This document shows, in pieces, positions 23,875-35,021 of a stretch of 64,000 nt of DNA (the first letter of the stretch is position 1; each line of letters opens with the position of its first letter). Source of the stretch: Seiridium cupressi (taxonomy: Eukaryota; Ascomycota; Sordariomycetes; Amphisphaeriales; Sporocadaceae); the NCBI GenBank assembly GCA_036674765.1, contig JARVKI010000050.1, positions 186,001-250,000 on the forward strand. The letters are read 5' to 3'. The notes beneath the pieces are model-generated. The model ran no database searches, was not told where the DNA came from, and worked only from the letters and a program-made list of their open reading frames with translations. Made by a program: the position numbers and the translations under genes.

Positions 23875-24056
23875 TCTTTCCCTAGGGCTGGGCCTCGTGG
23901 CCCGGGGAAAGAGTGGACTCTCGCAAGAGAGGGATGGAGCTGCCGGACTCGAACCGACGACCTCTACTCCGATAAGGATGCTCGCGGCTGCTGGTAGCCG
24001 CTCACCGCCTTTTCGGGCAGGGGTTGCCAGGTGCTCAACCATTGCACCAAGCTCCT
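23875..24056 (-). ncRNA. tRNA-related, structured Pol III-type element (SINE-like)
   Basis: On the minus strand a tRNA-like head spans 24056-23934. The acceptor strand AGGAGCT pairs with AGCTCCA over 6 bp, the D arm is GTGC/GCAC, and the T arm GTCGG/CCGGC has loop TTCGAGT. The B box GGTTCGAGTCC (23955-23945) and A box TGGTGCAATGG (24049-24039) match consensus. No normal anticodon arm can be formed: about 50 extra nt, including a GCGGCT/AGCCGC hairpin, sit where it should be. Downstream on the same strand, 23912-23875 folds into an 8-bp outer stem (TCTTTCCC/GGGAAAGA) around a GGGCC/GGCCC hairpin. A T4 tract follows at about 23845-23848. It could be a SINE, a tRNA pseudogene with a large intron, or a distinct small RNA. 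Confidence 0.5.
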
Positions 24057-26272
24057 GTAAAGGGAATAAAATTTGGTATAACAAGTAGTTAAGAAAATTT
24101 ACCCAGTGATGATCTTATGGCTCAAAACAACACGATTACTCTTAAAAATGGGTGAACTAGGTCTTTATAGACACAGATTTCGAAGTTGAAAGGTTTTCCA
24201 CGCAGGGGCTATAGAGGTGCAGAAACAAGGGCACCAATATCTCAAACTACACTATGACTGGGCAGGTTTGCCAGTATTGCGATGTTGTCCTACTGGAACT
24301 AACCATATTTTCACACATGAGAGCCATATCATTCTTACTATAGAAGCTAAGACTAAGAGGGTCATTATGATATTATCTATGAAGTGATGTTTACGCCAAT
24401 GCTATATAACCCAATGATAAGAACGTTTGGAGGAGGGCAATATGGGCGGTAAAACGTATATTGGTGATCCTGAAGGATGGACGAGAAGCTGAAGCTGGAG
24501 GAGCTGGAGCTGGAGGTGAACCTATCTACTGCTGGGTGACCCACGCTGCCGGTGGCAGAGTACTGCCAGGCGGTGTGGGGTATACATCAACGTTAATGAG
24601 CATCTTTCAGATACTTGAAAGTGGGAAAGGGAGGGATAAACAGGATCCAGTTCGAAGAATCCAAAATCTTCGATTGGCCTGTTACCGGCTCTATTTTCCT
24701 TCAGCTGTGTCACTAGAAGCGTTGGCCATATCTGAGTATAACACCGAGTGTTTGCGCCTACCGACTCAGATTAGCGAATCTATGCTAACTGTGCAAACCA
24801 TGGTCCGGCTGCCATCGGCAATGGAATCACTGCAGGATTCTGGCACTGTTGTACTGACAGGGGTTACTTGTGAAGCCGAAGACAGCACCGACAAGTCCCA
24901 TATGATTCGTAATATCACTCACTGTACTGCCCAGCTTAACCAAGACTTATCCGACTCAACGAATCTTGAAATTCCTGAGCTCAATATAAAATATTGATAA
25001 TCTAGAACTATATAGGATAGATATGGCCGAGATTTGTTTATTTCAGCCCCGAGTGATCGCTGGCACTGTCCGCACATCTTCTGTTAATCAACGGCTTCCC
25101 CGCCACATTCATGAATGCACAGTAGGGTGCCGCTGAGTAGGCCTTCGACGATACCACCTGAGGCACATCAAAAGTCCAGGCTTCAATTGCGACAGTAACG
25201 CACCCCGTCCCAATACAGCATGCAAGAAGATGGCAGACCAACTGTTTGCTTGCCCACGAAACTGGTAACTGGTCGTTTGTCGAGCTCAGCGTACATTGTA
25301 CATACAGACGACAACGGGCACTGGGCCCTGCGCGTATTTATATGATGCTTCCAAACCCATCGACATTGATACAAAGCTCGTCCGTCTGGAAATTAATTCC
25401 ACGCAAGTATAGCTATTGAAGGGGCATTCGGAGCTAGATGGTATCATCATCCAACAAAATTTACTGCTATAGATTGGTCACTCAACATAGTGGCGGCCTG
25501 GCGATGCGAGGAGCCGCTAAGCACTGCCTGGCAGCTTTTCAACAAACCAAATGTTTCAAATACAATGTCAAATGCTGCCTTACAGGTTCTTTGGCAAGTT
25601 CATCGCGTCGAACGTCTGCTGCCTCCCGTAATACAAGGCGATTGGTACGAGGTTCTACAACGTCTTCAGCGCAGCATAGGTCCGTTAAGCAGTATGGGAT
25701 AACTACTCACGGAAGCTAGCTGACATGCAATTCGCTGTTTTGAAACAATCCTTCCAGCTCAACGGCTGGATGGTTACCGAGCTGATCAGATATTAAAAAT
25801 GCAATTAACAAGCGAGTCCGACTTGTTCGTAAAGAACAGGCTGATGGACACCCACAATCCCGTCGCGCCGGCCGAGACGAATGACGGAATGGAAAGCTCC
25901 TGGTTTGTCTATCGGCGCTCCAATTGGCCTTGCTGCCCGCCATGATGATTATCCTGGTCTCCAACCTTACTCTGATTCGTACGTGCTACATATCCCTGCT
26001 CTGCAGACTCCAGCCCGTCAGCATGGTCATCGTGGGGGCCAAAATGAGGCTCTAACTATCATCTGCTAAGACACTGACAGATATTGCGCTGAGAAGGTTC
26101 ATACCGTGATATGAAATGAACGTGCCTTGATATCTTTCGCTTGAGCTGGCTTTGTAGTTCTCAGCTGCTGCGTGTTACCCGTGTTTTCTCTTGTTTTCCT
26201 ACTTAAATCCGGCTGGGCAGCTCTTGTCATTCGTTCTCGACTCGATGTACATCAAAATTACCCACTCGGATC
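24057..26272. other. Intergenic, 2.2 kb
   Basis: No gene I can support. One frame at 24461-24997 is open for 178 codons, but it begins in a short Gly/Ala/Glu-coding repeat (about 24483-24520), has no recognizable domain and no flanking exons. The right end holds the promoter of the CorA-like gene. Confidence 0.45.
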
Positions 26273-29200
26273 ATGGCGGCTCATACTTCATCGCCCAGCA
26301 CGGGCGTGGGGACCCAGGACCAGGTAGATCCAGTGTTACGCCGCGACAGAGCTATCGACACGAGCTATTCAGGAGAAGGCTGCAGCGACGTTGACTATGC
26401 CGATCAACCATGGTATCGTTACAAGGATGCTACGAAATCCTATTTGAGCGTCCGACTATCGCAGCAAGACGACTTCTTGAGGCTTGTAGATGCAAAGGTG
26501 AAGATACGCGTTCAACACGAGATTGATCGTATAGAACAAGCCAAGAACGACTTTATGATGCAATCTGAGAAGAAAGCCCTCGTGGAAGACTTGCAAAGCT
26601 ACAAGCAGCAATGGAAGGAGAGAGTTGTCGCAGAACTGCCCCAGATCCGGCGCGACCGTGAAAAGCAATTGAAGAAGACTATCAAATCTGGATATAGGGA
26701 CCAGTTGCGGGACTGGGATCATAAGCACCTCACGCGCCTCGAGCCACCAAAGAGCGCCCGGGGACCCGATGCACGAACTAACAGGGGCAGACGTCCTTCT
26801 ATACTGTCGCGGGCTCGTAATGCGGCTCGACAACCACGCCAGCGATCCGAACCGCCCATTGGCGAAGCGCAGGTGGGACACCCATCTACCGGCTCCTCAA
26901 AAGGGCACGTTGAACCTTACTATGGTTTCAAGGCTGGAGCGATGTATTTTCGAAGGGCTCCAGATGGAACTTTAGTCGGAGACAAATCAGACGACTCACG
27001 CTATATAGGCAATTTTCCGAATCAGAAATTGCCAATGAAGGATATCTTGGAGAAGTCGGGTGACAATCCCTTGACCCAAGCATGCCCCGAGAACACTGTC
27101 CGTTATTTCCATTTCCCGAGCAACAATATGGAGTGGATTGAGGTAAGACAATCTTTGCCATATAGTCTAGGGATCTGCAGTTAGCTAATACTACCTAATT
27201 AGCAAGCCATCGCGAGATATTATGAGGGAAAGGACCGACGTCCGAAAGATGGCCACAGACTCCTAGCGAGAGAAAACTGGCAGGGTCAGATGCACGGCAG
27301 TGGACCAACAGGCAGGACCCCAAATACTCAAGAGGTCATGAGGACTTTGAATCCAGCCGAAGCCCCAACGCTGGACACTCGTCGTGGAGGACCAGTTCAC
27401 TCTAGGCATATGAGATCTAAATGCTCTCTGATTCCTCGAGGTAAGAATTCATCATGAAACAATCAATCACTTCGTGCTTATAATTTCATAGAAGCCGGAC
27501 CAAAATACCATCGAAGTGTATCGGCCTCGATACTAGAAACCAGCCCGAAGACCCTAAAGAAAACTGGCTCCATGGCTCTCCCACTAAAGGAGAAGAATGT
27601 CGCGCTATTTGTAGGTGCTCATAATGCATGCATCATGTACTTGTATGACAATTCGTGAATTCTTACTGAACAATTTCAAGCTACCATACCTGCACTGGGA
27701 GACAAGTAGTCGCCGGGCGAAGATGGTGAAGGTTATAAATCATGTCATGGGTGTTGAGTCCCGCTCGAGTCAAAACAGGCACACATTTTACCAAACCGTC
27801 CGCGACCTGTCGAAGTCCAAGAACAGGAAGGCTTTTGAGGAAACCCAACAGAAAGAGACTAAACCTATCCTAACGCGCAGGTAAGTTCGGGTGCAGACAA
27901 CGTCGCTTCATCTTACTGACACTTAGTTTAGGCAACTGCTAGGCAGGTACCTTATGACGCTTGCAAGAATAGCAGAAGAGATGGATTACGAAGCGGACGA
28001 GATGCTGCTTAGAGAGAACGTTGATCGTAAACCGCCTCTGCACATCCGTCGCACACTGGATCAATATTACTTCCTCACCCTGGATAACACCTCCGAGCGA
28101 GACAGGGATCAAGTGGTCTATCGAGGCACTATCTCGAGGAGCCTGAGTACTCGAGTCGTTATGGTTGACCAACTTTGGTTATGGATATTAGATGATAGTG
28201 AGTCAATATTTCCTTGTCCACACTTTGCTGGTATTAATCAATCTAGATACCATTATCACCTCATTCCCGCGACGGTGGGGTCGGAATAAGCCAGATCCCT
28301 CCGGCGTACACAAAAGCTTGAGGGAAAGGCTCGCTCCCAATACTGAAGTGATCAAATCGATACATCATCTCGGTAGGCTTTCATGAGACCATTGAGTGCC
28401 AAGCCATTGCTGACTAGGTCCATACGTTACAGCGCTGATCATCGTGGATCAATGCTCGCGAGTCTTCTTTGACAGGACCAAACCTCTGGATCAGCGACCG
28501 GAGGTGATGGACTTATTCGCATCCGCGATTGGCAATGTGGTATGTCAGCTGCTTGAGATCTTGTGTACTGAAAGACAATTAATACTCTCAGACTGAGCAT
28601 ACAAGAATCGCGTATGACAACTTTTGGCGGCACACGGCACTAGATTCGCAGAATATGATACCTACCCAGAACGAAAGTGTCCGACACAAGTACCTTGACA
28701 TAAATCCGGAGGGCGTCATACTCAAAGAAGCCCAAGACATCGCCGAAGAGCTTATGATCATGAAGCGAGTCTATAATGAACAGCTCAGAGTGGTGAAAGA
28801 TTTTACGCGACATCTGACCCATCCCCATGGGAAACATGCGGCATTGACGGGCGACGCAATATTGATCAACAAGTTAATTTCCGAGCTCAGAAAAGTGACG
28901 CTCCCAGAGGCTGATGATGATGAGAACGAGACTGTCGATCTAGAAGCTCAATTCCATGAAGAATCTGTACACGAAGCGCATATTCTCATGGAGCTAATTC
29001 AAGCGCGCCAGGCTGAGATTGTGGATCTCGAAGAAGCCGCTCTGAGGGCTTGCGGCCAGGTAAGTACCTTCGCATGTTATGCTGTGTGATACACGCTAAA
29101 CGCTCCTTGTAGCTTGAAGGTCTTCTCTCCCTCAAACAACAACAGGCATCCATAGTCGAAGCGAGAGCCGCACTTCAGAGAGCGGATGAGAGTGTCAAGC

Positions 29201-29868
29201 AAGGTCGGACAATACAAGCATTCACAATCGTCACAATAATCTTTGTAAGCTCTGATACTAGCTGGGAATTGACGAAGGCTACTTGCTGATAAAACTTGTA
29301 CTGTCACAGCTCCCTCTTGGTTTCTTCGCGACCTTTTTCGGTATGAACAACTGGGAGATCAACCAGGCTGCATGGATGAGCCTGAGCGAGCAGCTTAAAT
29401 GGATGCGTAAGTCTATCGTATATCTCCACTTGTCAAGCTATATAACTGACCAATTTACCGTTAGTCGGAGGCTCTACTATCATCATCTTCCTTTCCGTGT
29501 CCCTAGCCTTTGGCTCTTGGCTTCGCGTAGTTCTCCGACTGATGTTCAAAGTGCCGTTGGCACTCTTACTTGAATGGACAAACACCAAAGAATGGTGGAA
29601 GACTAGCATGTGGAACCATGCAAACCTCGAAAGGAAGAGTACGAGTATGCTTGAAGCAGCTTCTAGGCGAAGACAGGAGAAGGAGGCCAAGGAGAGGAAA
29701 GCTAAGCTCAAGGTGGGCCAGTCCACACGGAAAGACGGTGGCCGGCCAGGAAGCAGCACTTCTGAGACCGGTGATGCAGGTACGGAAGAGAAGAAAATTA
29801 GGCTCCGAAGGATATTTGGGCATCGGGATGGTGAGGCCGATGGGAAAGCTCACAACAGCCCTGTATAG
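26273..29868 (+). CDS. CorA-like (MIT superfamily) membrane protein
   Basis: Eleven exons: 26273-27142, 27203-27440, 27492-27610, 27681-27880, 27932-28197, 28247-28372, 28418-28539, 28592-29059, 29113-29244, 29310-29406, 29465-29868; 1013 residues in frame throughout. All ten introns are 45-70 nt with GT...AG ends. The first about 240 residues are soluble and helical (QLSQQDDF... to RARNAARQPRQ). The middle carries the family segments LPYLHWET, RTLDQYYFLTLDNTSERDRDQVVYRGT and MVDQLWLWILDD. The C-terminus has a long coiled coil, then TM1 ending FFATFFGMN with the CorA selectivity motif GMN (about 858-860), TM2 STIIIFLSVSLAFGSW, and a basic tail. Known CorA proteins are pentameric divalent-cation channels. 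Transport by this large fungal subfamily is inferred, supported by the intact GMN. Confidence 0.88.
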
Positions 29869-30372
29869 ATTACTGCTGAGTTCTTAACCTGATTCAATAA
29901 TAAAGCAACATGTGAAATATCCTACATGTCGGTGACTTTGCGCATTTCCTTCAAGCCGCATGTTCTGCCAGGGGCATCGTCAGCGCTCAAGCCCCAAGCC
30001 GAAGCCGAAGCCGCTCATGCGTTAGCAAGCTCAAGTCGAGGCACGAGGAGTTTCCTACATGTATTCTCACAATTTTATTCCATTCTAATCCGCGAAGCCG
30101 ACCAAGGCTTGCAAATCACACGTGGAGGAACTTCCATCATTGGTAACCATCCCCAATTATGAGTGGTCCTGTGCTTGGTTCTCATGTTGTGCAGCCATTA
30201 TGTCACACTGCCGGCCATATGCCCACTTGCTGTGCGACGATATTGCAACAAATCTTCTGCACGGCCGGGATTGGGCTATCCCAAATTCTGGACATTTCTG
30301 TGCATTATAAATGCTTGTGAATATATGTCTATTGACGAATCGTCCAGCTATTCGTGAATGTTAGTACGATCC
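29869..30372. other. Intergenic, convergent 3' ends
   Basis: Between the CorA-like gene (+) and the M16 peptidase (-). It includes an AAGCCG-type triplication near 29995-30015. No gene supported. Confidence 0.5.
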
Positions 30373-33300
30373 TCATTCCTCATCTTCCTCCGAGTCATAA
30401 GATCCTTCTGAATCTTGTGAATTATCCTCATCCTCGTCTTCGTCATCATCTTCACCTTCTTCCGCGCCAGCCTCGAGACCATAGGCATCATGGAAGTCTG
30501 CTAGCTGTTTGACTTGGGTTTGGTAGCCCATATCCTGTAACTCTTTCTGTAGATTCTAGAAACCACGTTAGTACACATGCTCATATGTAATGCTGAAATT
30601 GGGGTATTCACCTCGACCATGATGGGCGCACAGCAGACCACGACATTGCTTTTACCCGGCTCGAAGAGAGGAAGCAGATACTCCTTCATTGCATGTTTGA
30701 TCTGGTCTACAGTCACATCGCGGACCTTGGCTAGCAGTTTGGCGTTGAAGTCCGGCTCCAGACCTCTTACGGCGCTGACGATATAGTTCTGGGTTGCAGC
30801 TGACGCCATCGTAGCTTGCTCATCCGCCATATTCATGACTATTTGGCTGATGGCACCTTCGATCATGGGCTTCTCGAATGGAACGGTGCCATTTGCAAGA
30901 GCGGCAATAGCGTCTCTGGCTGCGGCAATCGCCTTGGAAGCCATGGGCGAACGGTAAACCTTGAAGTGGACGTAGCCTCCATCAACCTCTTTGGCGAAGT
31001 AAACGCCGTACGCAAGGCCATTGCCTCGGACAGCGGTCCATAACGGGCCTTCGACAGTCTCGAGGTACTGGGCAGCGACGAGAAGGGAAGGCACCATGGG
31101 GTCCGAGAATGAGGTGATACCCTTGCTCGAACTCACCGAGAATGATGAGTCGATGGTGGTCATCGGGAGAATGATGGCTCCAACGTTGCCGGGATTCTTG
31201 CCTTCTTCATTGAGCAATGTGTGAGGCTTGACAATGGGCTTGATGGTATCCGACTTGACGTCGAGCGACTTTGCAAGCGCGTCCCAGGTCTTGACGGGAT
31301 TCGGCAATTTTGAATTAGCAATATCGGCTGTGACGAGGACGCGAATATTAGCAAAGGTGAACAATGACTTTCGTACTGCCTCGAACCATGAGACTACTGT
31401 GTCGGGATCCTTATCCAGAAGCTTCTTCAGGCGTTTGAGATAGACAGCCTTCACAAGCGTGCGCTTGGCTACGAGCATCGCCGAGGGCTCATTGTGAATA
31501 GCCATTTCGACCTCGTTGGCCATGGTTCGACCGTCTCGCTTGGCTTCAGGAATATCTGCCAGTTGTTTGCTGATTGCTGCCTTCAGACGAGTTACATCGA
31601 AAACACTATCGAACATCATGGTCTTGAACCTATCCACGGCTGTTTCGTACTTCTCAGGCTCGACCTGCATTCGAAGAGTGATGCTTTCAGTATCGCCTAA
31701 ACGATTGCCAGACTCGATGCTGTATTGGATAGTATCCTTCTCAAGGTCCATGACAACTTGTTCAAAACCCACTTGTTTTCCATCTCGATTGATGGGCGTA
31801 TTGAAGAAGTTGTCGCTGAAAAGCGGCATCAATGGCTTGTACTTGAGAGGAACATCCGAAGTACCAATGTGCAACGTGATGTGCACAAAGTTGGTTGGCA
31901 CACTCTCGAATTGCACGAATAGGGGTGCGCCAGGCTCAGCAGTCTCGATGACCTTCTGTGCAGCGTTAGAAGGCAGACCAAGTTTCCTTGCCAAACCAGA
32001 TCTCGCTGTCAGTGATTCGATAAAGTGTATCGTGTCTGTTGCCGGCACGGGCCATTTCTCGAGAACTGCGTCTGGAATCTCGACATCGTTCTGCTTCTTG
32101 GCATCCTCTAAGAGTTTCCGGCGCTGCTCCAGCCCTTCCGGTCCGAGCTCTTCTTTTCTCTTCTCGATTCTTGCGACCTCTTTGGCTTTCTGCTCGTCGG
32201 CCAATTTTTGCGATGGTTTGCCCAGGACAGAAATGTGGTGTGCGTCAACCAACCACTTCTTGAGGAACGTCTTCCACTGATTTTCTGTCCATTTCTCCAG
32301 CTTGTCATATTCTTCGAGGCTTCCCAGCTCTTTCAGCGTCGAGCCACTTCGATCACCAAAGAGATAAGTGGTAATAATGTTGTTAGACCAATATGACTCG
32401 GAACCTTCTCCTTGAGCTTTGACTTGTCTTCGCTCACGCTTTATACAGTCGAGGAGATAGTTCAGATCAAGCGGCTTTTCAAGGACTTCCTTGATTAAAG
32501 TGATTAGACGCTGCTCCACAAAAGCGAGCTTCTCGGTTGCGACACCGGTAGGCTGGAACCATATAACACTGTTCGGACGCGAGTCCAACCAGTAGCCGAC
32601 TGAGCTCGCCAGTGCCTCCCTCTCGACCAACACATTCTCCAACACAGCCACTGATGAACCACAGAGGTAGGTGAGCAGAATATTCAGTGCCGTAGACTGC
32701 AACGTATCAGAGCAATCGGGTCCGAAGAATGCGATAATGATATCTCCAGTTGATTCGTCTTCTTCAGGAAACTCGACAGTCTCCACAACAGTCTCTTTGA
32801 GTGGTGGAGGCTGTGCCGAATCGATCCATGGTCGCCTAAAAGCTTCTCCTAGGGCCGGGATATCATCCTTAACGCTCTCCTCAAAGCTGTCGAGGATTTG
32901 AAGAAGGTTCTGGTGATCGACTTCACCAACGATGATGATGCACATATTGCGCGGCTGGTACATCTCCTTGTGGAAATCTCTTATTCTTTCCGGAGATAAG
33001 ACACGTAAAGCATCCATCATGCCACCTGTCTCATATCGAAATCCAACGTTCTCAGGATATAGCAAATGTCGCGCCTTAATGTCCATAAGTTCACTGCTGG
33101 TGTACTGGACGCCCTGCATCTCTGAGTAAACCACACCGGCATCGTTGCCCTCTCCATCGATGTGGTGCACTTCAGTGAGGCATGCGGCATCGGTCATGGT
33201 TGGCACAATCAGATGCTCCAAGTAGACCGGCAACGTTTGCGCAAAGCCCTCCCACCCGGCTGTCTCGAGAGTATACGCCGTGTGATCGGTGGCTGTCCAG

Positions 33301-33590
33301 GCGTTCGTGCCGCCGTAAGCTCTCGATGCCAATTTATCGAGAAGTCCCTTATACTGATAGCTTCTTGAGCCCATGAAAACGAGATGCTCAAGCGTGTGCG
33401 GTGACCCTGAGTCGTCAAAAATCTCCGTGGCCAAGGTGAAGTAGCCGTTGATCTTTGGCCCCTTGCGATCAACGACGATGACCTGCATACCACTCCTCTC
33501 GGACTCATACTGCGTGATACTTGTTGGTGCATAGTCCGCATCAAAGCTTTGAAGCTTTCGAAACTTCGGTGTCTGAATTTGTGACCCCAT
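30373..33590 (-). CDS. M16 (insulysin-type) metallopeptidase, Sdd3/YOL098C-like
   Basis: Two exons, 33590-30612 and 30555-30373, joined in phase 0 by a 56-nt intron with GTGAAT donor and a perfect TACTAAC branch; 1053 residues. The inverted zinc motif HTLEH lies at about 65-69, and the downstream acidic region GVVYSEMQGVQ supplies the third ligand expected in the family. Four M16 subdomains fit the length, as in the cytosolic yeast protein YOL098C, whose substrate is not known. There is no targeting peptide, so cytosolic location is likely. A charged helical linker (KAKEVARIEKRKEELGPEGL) separates the halves. The second exon adds a strongly acidic tail rich in Asp and Glu. Without the intron the frame would end in an unrelated sequence after PIMVE, so the spliced form is preferred. 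Confidence 0.92.
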
Positions 33591-35021
33591 TGTGTGTTGC
33601 TGTCGACTGGGGAAGAATGCACCCAGGTTGCTATAATCGTTAGTCTAGTGCCATAGAAGGGTTATACGAAAAGACTATTCATGAGTTCGGAGCAGGGTAT
33701 AACAGTCCGCACAATGTCATTGGACTGGTAGTGGCGATGGGGTAAAGCACGGGGCTAGTCCGGGCCTGCCCAAGATGTTGACATGTTTTTAAGGCACGAT
33801 GGGCGATATTGCAAAGCACAAGTCCGGTGCTTGCCATTGTGCTTTGACCGGGGTATTCATAAAGGCGGAGAAGAAACCGATATAAAATTCGGAGACATAC
33901 CCAATATGATGGTGAATTTGCTGGTACAGGACGCCTACGATAGCAACCAAACTGGCGAAAAGAGTTGCTAGGAACAATTGCTTTCGCCCAGTCATGACAT
34001 GGGGGTGTAAAATGGAAATTGCCAGCAAAGGCCCCAAGCTCACAGGTCGGCCATGATGATGTTGGAAGGACTTGGATCACATCAAGTGATGCGAGGGCAG
34101 GTAGATGGGGGAGGTGTCGGGCGTAGGCGTTGGGCCGGGGATCTTTAGACTTCTCAGTCTGACATACCGTATCTGATGTGGGCGCACTGCAGCAGGCCAA
34201 TAAGGAACGAGTCTCGTGACTAGATGGATTCTAGTCAGAGAAGAAGTTTTCCGCAGATGGCTCAGACTGCTTCTAGCAGCACGGAGCAACAGGGACGACA
34301 GCTTGACAATCGGTGTCTGGCTGGAGGTACGGTAGGGTAGGGCGATAGATGCGATTTGCTTCAGGCTGATGCAGTGACATGGAGGAGACAACTGTTTATG
34401 AGACTGTCCAAAATGCAGTGCTGTGCAATACAGTACAGTATATGCAACCCAATGAAACAAAGACGCAACGGGACAAGGCAGTCAGACTTTAGCCTTGCCG
34501 GTAAACCTGGCATATACTGGGGCGCAAGGAGAGGACTGCAGACTGGTGATGTCTCTGGACCCCTCCATCTCCGTGCCGCAATCTCACTCTTCAGTGACCG
34601 CGTCTGAGTCAAGCTCCCCCACAGAGCCCGCAGACCCCCTAGTGCTAGCGTCTGATTGGCCCACGAGCTCAGCAAGCATGTCATCAGCCTTGCATGTTGT
34701 GGTAGCACGTTTAGGTACAGCTGTACTCTGGCTTTCAAGCTCCGTGGCAGCTACAGCCAATGTCGGCCTACAAGGAAGCGCAACGAGCTTTCCTTCGCCT
34801 ATGGACTTTGACCTTACGATATCACGACGACACGAAAACACCACGTCTCTTGGTTGGCTTTGTCAGACGATCTACTTCTCTGTGATGCGCTTCACTTGAA
34901 GCTTCAATCTCCCAATCGCAAGCTCTTTCTACACCCGAACTTGCGATCTGGCAGCACTCTACAGCCGCCAACTCTTTGACTCTGCAGCAAAGCCGTGGTC
35001 CGGGGAATTTGATTGCAGGAG
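33591..35021. other. Intergenic, divergent promoters, 1.4 kb
   Basis: It separates the M16 peptidase (-) and the ZW10-like gene (+), so both promoters should lie here. Open frames at 33679-34460 and 34495-34899 have no domain and overlap on both strands; I do not call them. Confidence 0.5.

Noticed and set aside
23897..24088. Small plus-strand frame containing AGLEPTTS
   Set aside because: This peptide is a known artefact of translating the T arm of a tRNA-like sequence on the opposite strand.
24461..24997. Plus-strand open frame of 178 codons
   Set aside because: It begins in a short Gly/Ala/Glu-coding repeat, has no recognizable domain, no neighbouring exons and sits in otherwise AT-rich non-coding sequence.
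31516..32280. Plus-strand frame of 254 codons inside the M16 peptidase gene
   Set aside because: Antisense of a well-supported conserved protein; no domain of its own.
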